Assembly: GCA_023667095.1 (NCBI GenBank)
Contig: JAMPAT010000015.1
Coordinates: 1-64,000 of the forward strand
Length of the DNA stretch: 64,000 nt
Source of the DNA: Bacteroidales bacterium
GTDB taxonomy: Bacteria > Bacteroidota > Bacteroidia > Bacteroidales > UBA932
Reading direction: 5' to 3'
The first letter of the stretch is position 1. The number at the start of each line of letters is the position of its first letter. The notes under the pieces are model-generated. The model searched no databases. It saw only the letters and a program-made list of their open reading frames with translations, and was not told the DNA's origin. The position numbers were made by a program, and so were the translations under genes. Shown piece after piece: positions 60,338-64,000 of this stretch.

Positions 60338-61080
60338 GGCAAAAAATAGTGCTGTTTGGCACGCTTGGCTTTTGTAACCTATTGGTAACCAGTAATGTAT
60401 GATTTACTGCTGTGCCCAACGGTCAAGATAACATTCCGTTTGGCACGATGCTGATTTGCAATGTGTTGTCAATCAATGAAATGTGATTTTGCTGCGTGCC
60501 CAACGGCAAAAAAATAGTGCTGTTTGGCACGCTTGGCTTTTGTAACCTATTGGTAGCCAGCGATGTGTGATTTATTGCTGTGCCCAATGGTTAAGATAAC
60601 ATTCCGTTTGGCACGACGCTGATTTGCAATGTATTGTCAATCAATGAAATACAATTTTGTTGCGTGCCCAACGGCAGGAAAATAGTGCTGCTTGGCACGC
60701 GCTGTTTTTGTAATATGTTGGTAACCAGCGATGTATGATTTACTGCCGTGCCCAACGGTCAAGAAAACTTTCCGTTTGGCACGATGCTGATTTGCAATGT
60801 GTTGTCAATCAATGAAATGTAATTTTGCTGCGTGTCCAACGGCAGGAAAATAATGCTGTTTGGCACGCGCGGTTTTTGTAATATGTTGGTAACCAGTGAT
60901 GTGCGATTTACTGCTGTGCCCAACGGTCAAGATAACATTCCGTTTGGCACGATGCTGATTTGCAATGTGTTGTCAATCAATGAAATGTGATTTTGCTGCG
61001 TGCCCAACGGCAAAAAAATAGTGCTGTTTGGCACGCCTTGTTTTCGTAATGTGTTGGTAGTCAGCTGTGTGTGATTTGCG
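60338..61080. repeat. 168-bp tandem array made of two diverged 84-bp monomers
   Basis: GCTGTTTGGCACGC-type units start at 60351, 60519, 60687, 60855 and 61023, exactly 168 bp apart. Each unit holds two related 84-bp halves, one with TTGTAACCTATTGGTAACC, the other with TTGTCAATCAATGAAATGTG, and both ending in an inverted repeat GTGCCCAACGG ... CCGTTTGGCAC. On the minus strand each half reads as a 28-residue repeat LGTxxNHxxLxxNxLQ...VPN, with a stop in every second half (the TTATCTTGA type). Flanks 60048-60337 hold nothing but an extra degenerate edge. Confidence 0.92.
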
Positions 61081-61847
61081 GATGTCCCCAATGTCCCCAA
61101 AAATGTTACGTTGGGAACCATGCCTATTGGCAATATATTGTCAATCAATAAAGTGTGATTTACCAAAGTTCCCAATGTACAGGAACTCATTCCATTGCCT
61201 CCTGTCTATGCAGATAATTGCTAATCATGCCTGTATGATTTGCTGTGGCCCCATTGGCAGAGAATCATTGTGCTGGAAGCAGCATGGAAGTATTGACTGA
61301 ATTTTGCGCAGCTATGCAAAGAAAGCTCATGCCGTGGTGGACAACTGTGTGTTTTGCAAGCTTATAAGGCAGTATGCTGTGTATTTCCCACTTCTGAAAA
61401 AGTGACTGATTTCATGTGCTTTCCAGATAAATACATTTACTGGGTACAGCTCAATATGGACAGGAAACCAGGGCAGGCTTGATTTTTTCACACCGAAAGC
61501 TTGTCTTTTCAATCTTTTGTTGCAGTTGGCTGTTGAGTTTACCCTTTCTGTGTGATATTACGCCTGTTGACTTTACCTTTCCGGTGTAATGTTGCGCTTG
61601 CCTGCTGATTATGTCATTTTGTTATGCCATTGCATTTGCCAGTTGCCTCTGCACAAGGAAATAACTGGGGCTATGGAGGCGCATGCTATTGAAAAGGCCA
61701 TCGGAAATGCGGGATGCATTCCTCCTATAAAGCTAAAGAAATTGTTGACTTCTCCATTGCCATGTTGACATCTCCCGTTGTATGGAACGAAAAAGGCTGC
61801 ACCGTATGGATTACGGCACAGCCAGTCATTGTCTGCAGGAGATAGCC
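61081..61847. other. Gene-free flank with degenerate monomers and a 34-bp duplication
   Basis: 61081-61260 continues with decayed monomers (AATGTCCCCAAAAATG; TTGTCAATCAATAAAGTGTG). At 61530-61597 two 34-bp tandem copies start CTGTTGAGTTTACC and CTGTTGACTTTACC. No credible gene is seen. An open frame at 60927-61190 on the minus strand is made only of the repeat. Confidence 0.7.
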
Positions 61848-62135
61848 CTACTCCTCTTTGCCGGAAGCAACGATTGTGTTGCTGAGCTTCTCGCAGAGTC
61901 CGTCAAGCTTCTCGAACATCTCTTTGCGGATTCCGTTGTAGTAAGCCTTCCTTGAACCCTCTGCAGGATGGTTGATCTTGTCTTTCAGGTCGTTGTAAAG
62001 CTCTACAGCTTCGTCAACTATCTTGGAGATTGCGTCAGAATCCTTGTGAGGATTGATCGCAATGAACAATGCGCAATCATCAATGAATTCACCTACGAAA
62101 TACTCGATGTCTTTTTTTATAACTCTAAGGTTCAT
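61848..62135 (-). CDS. Conserved small helical protein of unknown function
   Basis: 95 residues, all helical in appearance: NLRVIKKDIEYFVGEFIDD then ISKIVDEAVELYNDLKDKI, EGSRKAYYNGIRKEMFEKL. I recognise it as a small protein widely kept in Bacteroidales, with no known function. Cytoplasmic, no signal. A minus-strand TATATTTG (62178-62171) 36 bases upstream is its likely -7 element. Confidence 0.75.
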   Translation of the reverse strand: MNLRVIKKDIEYFVGEFIDDCALFIAINPHKDSDAISKIVDEAVELYNDLKDKINHPAEGSRKAYYNGIRKEMFEKLDGLCEKLSNTIVASGKEE

Positions 62136-62273
62136 AATGTTGTATGTTTAGTTCTTTTGTTTTCGCGCTGCAAATATAGCAATTTAACATGAATAACACG
62201 CTGTCAGGATGAGAAATGACAAAAAATAAACGGGAGTAACTGTAGCAGGATTTAAAATTATGCAAATTGTTTC

Positions 62274-62305
62274 TTAGGGTATTTTCAGAAACGGCAGTCT
62301 TATAT
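62274..62305 (+). promoter_or_regulatory. Shared array promoter motif, copy 8 (distant)
   Basis: TTAGGGTATTT with CAGTCTTATAT, 18 bases from GGG to CAG, 28 bases before the metallophosphatase start. It lies 25 kb from the nearest other copy and is the only one not in the NVEALA array. Confidence 0.62.
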
Positions 62306-62332
62306 ATAAACGTAACACTAAATTCTCTTCAG

Positions 62333-63466
62333 ATGAAAACATGTCATTTGCTATCTGTTGTTCTCTTGAATCTCCTTCCTGTGGCTCTGACTGCCCAGGT
62401 CAAGCTTGGGCCATGGGTGCCGGAGGTATCCGGGATTTCATTTACTGTCAATTGGGAAACTGCTGATTCACAGCTGGTCCGTGTTGAGGCTGTCAAGGAT
62501 GGTGGAGCAGACACGCTCAGTTTCTACCAGACCATGTATGGCCGGAGCATTGTAGGCAACAGCCATTCTGTCAAGGTCACAGGCCTTGAGCCGGGCACGA
62601 GGTATTCATACCGCATCTGCGGAATCCGCGTAATCGATGAATCACAGCCTTACCGGCTTGTATATGAAAAAGAAGAGAAAAAAGGCGAATGGCATGGAAT
62701 CGTAACACTTGACAGCAAGGCTCCGGAGTGCCGTTTCTCAATGGTCAATGATATCCATGACAAGAAGGAGCTTTTCTCAGACCTCTTTAAAGGAGTGACA
62801 TGTCAGGATATGGACTTTCTTATGCTGAATGGAGACATGGTCTCGTATATGACATCGATAGACACGGTCAAGGACCATCTGATATCACCGGTGGAGAATC
62901 TTCTGCATGATGTGCCGATGGTATATGTACGTGGCAACCATGAAGGACGCGGCCAGGATTTCTGGCGTTTTTGCGAGGTGGTCCCTTCACATGACGGAAA
63001 AGCGTATTATGCCTTCCGCCATGGTCCGGTGGCATTCATTGTCATTGACTGCGGGGAAGACAAGCCGGACAGCAATCCTGCATATTGCGGCAATGCGCAT
63101 TTTGACCAGTACCGTGCGGAGGAGTCCGCATGGCTTGAGGCGGCGGTAAAGGAAAAATGGTTCAGGGATGCTCCTTTCAAAGTCTGTGTCTCCCATATCC
63201 CTATGTATGTCACTGAAGATTCATGGTACACCCAGAAACAGTTGCATGAAAAGATGCTGCCAATACTGAACAAGGCCGGTATAGACCTTATGCTCAGCGG
63301 GCATTTCCATCGTCATATACTTGTTCCTTCAGGGCATAGCGGCAACCGTTTCCCTGTACTTGTAAACAGCTGTGACGAGCGTCTTGACTTTGTCTGCAAC
63401 GGTAAGACAGTACAGATAAAGGTCTATGACCGTGAAGGTGCCCTTGTCCATGAATATGGATTCTGA
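62333..63466 (+). CDS. Exported metallophosphatase with N-terminal FN3-like domain
   Basis: 377 residues from 62333 (an in-frame upstream ATG at 62267 falls inside the promoter). Signal peptide ends in ALTAQ. Residues 25-105 look like the FN3-type domain of purple-acid-phosphatase relatives (GTRYSYRICG). The catalytic core has MVNDIHD, LMLNGDMVS, VYVRGNHEG and LSGHFHRH, the metal-ligand set. It hydrolyses phosphoesters outside the cytoplasm. Driven by the same promoter motif as the peptide array. Confidence 0.88.
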   Translation: MKTCHLLSVVLLNLLPVALTAQVKLGPWVPEVSGISFTVNWETADSQLVRVEAVKDGGADTLSFYQTMYGRSIVGNSHSVKVTGLEPGTRYSYRICGIRVIDESQPYRLVYEKEEKKGEWHGIVTLDSKAPECRFSMVNDIHDKKELFSDLFKGVTCQDMDFLMLNGDMVSYMTSIDTVKDHLISPVENLLHDVPMVYVRGNHEGRGQDFWRFCEVVPSHDGKAYYAFRHGPVAFIVIDCGEDKPDSNPAYCGNAHFDQYRAEESAWLEAAVKEKWFRDAPFKVCVSHIPMYVTEDSWYTQKQLHEKMLPILNKAGIDLMLSGHFHRHILVPSGHSGNRFPVLVNSCDERLDFVCNGKTVQIKVYDREGALVHEYGF

Positions 63467-63501
63467 CAGTCTTTTGGATGAAAACCAAACATTTCCATAT
63501 A

Positions 63502-64000
63502 ATGCGTATTAAATTGTTCTTTTCTGCTGCCGCCATGCTTCTGGTGGCAGCCTGCGGTCCACAGAAGACTGCACAGCCATTCCATGTAATCCCGTATCCT
63601 CAGGAAGTGGAGTTCCGGGATGGTGTGTTTGACATGGCTGGTGCCGGCTTTACGGTTGACCCTGGCATTGGCACTGACATGGTTGACTATATCGAATCAT
63701 TTGCGGGCCAGCTCAATGCCGTTTCCGGAAAACGTAATGCAATCCACCGCGGAACGGCCGGCAGGGGAGTCGTGTTTTTAGTCGATGAGACCCTTGGCAA
63801 TGAGGCATATGCTATAGATGTGACTCCAAAGTGTGTGAAAGTATGCGCCTCATCATACAACGGGTTTGTATATGCGCTCCAGACCATAGGGCAGATGCTT
63901 CCGGCAGAGTTCTATGGAGGTGTAAGGGCAAAGGCTGACCTTGTCCTGCCATGTGTCGCAATCCGTGATTCTCCGCGCTTTTCATACCGCGGTGTACTCC
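63502..64000 (+). CDS. GH20 beta-N-acetylhexosaminidase, 5' part
   Basis: 166 residues are seen; the gene runs past the window end. Lipobox MLLVAAC. The N-terminal GH20b-type domain is clear: FHVIPYPQEVEFRDG, YAIDVTPKCVKVCASSYNGFVYALQTIGQML, then IRDSPRFSYRGVL just before the catalytic barrel. Cleaves terminal GlcNAc/GalNAc from glycans. 36 bases after the metallophosphatase, so possibly co-transcribed. Confidence 0.9.
   Translation, partial: MRIKLFFSAAAMLLVAACGPQKTAQPFHVIPYPQEVEFRDGVFDMAGAGFTVDPGIGTDMVDYIESFAGQLNAVSGKRNAIHRGTAGRGVVFLVDETLGNEAYAIDVTPKCVKVCASSYNGFVYALQTIGQMLPAEFYGGVRAKADLVLPCVAIRDSPRFSYRGVL

Noticed and set aside
60338-61080. CRISPR array
   Set aside because: Units are 168 bp with no unique spacers and both halves are homologous; no cas genes are present.
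60927-61190. 87-codon minus-strand frame as a normal gene
   Set aside because: It is made only of the 84-bp repeat monomer; treated as part of the tandem array.

Overview
The window comes from a member of the Bacteroidales (phylum Bacteroidota). Support: sigma-ABfr-type promoters (TTG ... about 19 nt ... TAnnTTTG) ahead of several genes, AT-rich translation starts without strong Shine-Dalgarno sites, many lipoproteins, GH20 and sulfatase genes, and NVEALA-type peptides, which are known from this group. The genus is not resolved.

Layout. 0-4.2 kb: LemA, a large membrane partner and a B12-binding radical SAM enzyme. 4.2-8.2 kb: a scrap-yard with two DUF4143-type AAA ATPases, each behind its own three direct repeats spaced exactly 33 bp, plus a copied radical SAM 3' end, a composite gene remnant and an integrase fragment. 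8.2-11.3 kb: a divergent metal-efflux unit (P-type ATPase and HMA protein against a Fur-family regulator) with a shared operator motif on both sides. 11.4-17.2 kb: housekeeping genes on the minus strand (YqeY, mannose-1-phosphate guanylyltransferase, YraN, MutS2, diadenylate cyclase).

17.6-40.6 kb is the most unusual part. Nine genes encode short NVEALA peptides. Each has a near-identical membrane leader ending in NVEALA and a hypervariable core that usually holds 2-5 cysteines. Each peptide gene is followed at once, often with overlapping stop and start codons, by a lipoprotein resembling the TolB-like six-bladed propeller family (one of these nine is frameshifted). One further propeller pseudogene lacks a peptide. 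Two transglutaminase-like lipoproteins are interspersed. The array ends with a CxxC thioredoxin-like lipoprotein, an O-antigen-ligase-like membrane protein with a repeat tail, and a signal peptidase I. Six peptide units, the thioredoxin-like gene and a distant metallophosphatase gene (62.3 kb) share one upstream motif, GGGTATTT-N9-11-CAGTCTTATAT (CGGTC or CAGTCTTG at single sites), suggesting a regulon under one alternative sigma factor or activator. The other peptide units have housekeeping-type promoters. Deletions, frameshifts and recombination scars show active cassette turnover. I infer a peptide secretion/maturation system; its function is not shown by sequence.

40.7-49.6 kb: an RND efflux operon (TolC-like, adaptor, two different RND pumps). 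49.6-53.5 kb: an excised piece of the S10 ribosomal operon, rplC to rpsC only, with its own promoter and a strong terminator. 53.6-58.4 kb: an ATPase remnant, a second O-antigen-ligase-like protein with a repeat tail, and an AT-rich toxin-like gene beside a small membrane protein. 58.4-64 kb: a sulfatase, a 168-bp satellite-like tandem array, a small conserved protein, a metallophosphatase and the 5' part of a GH20 hexosaminidase.
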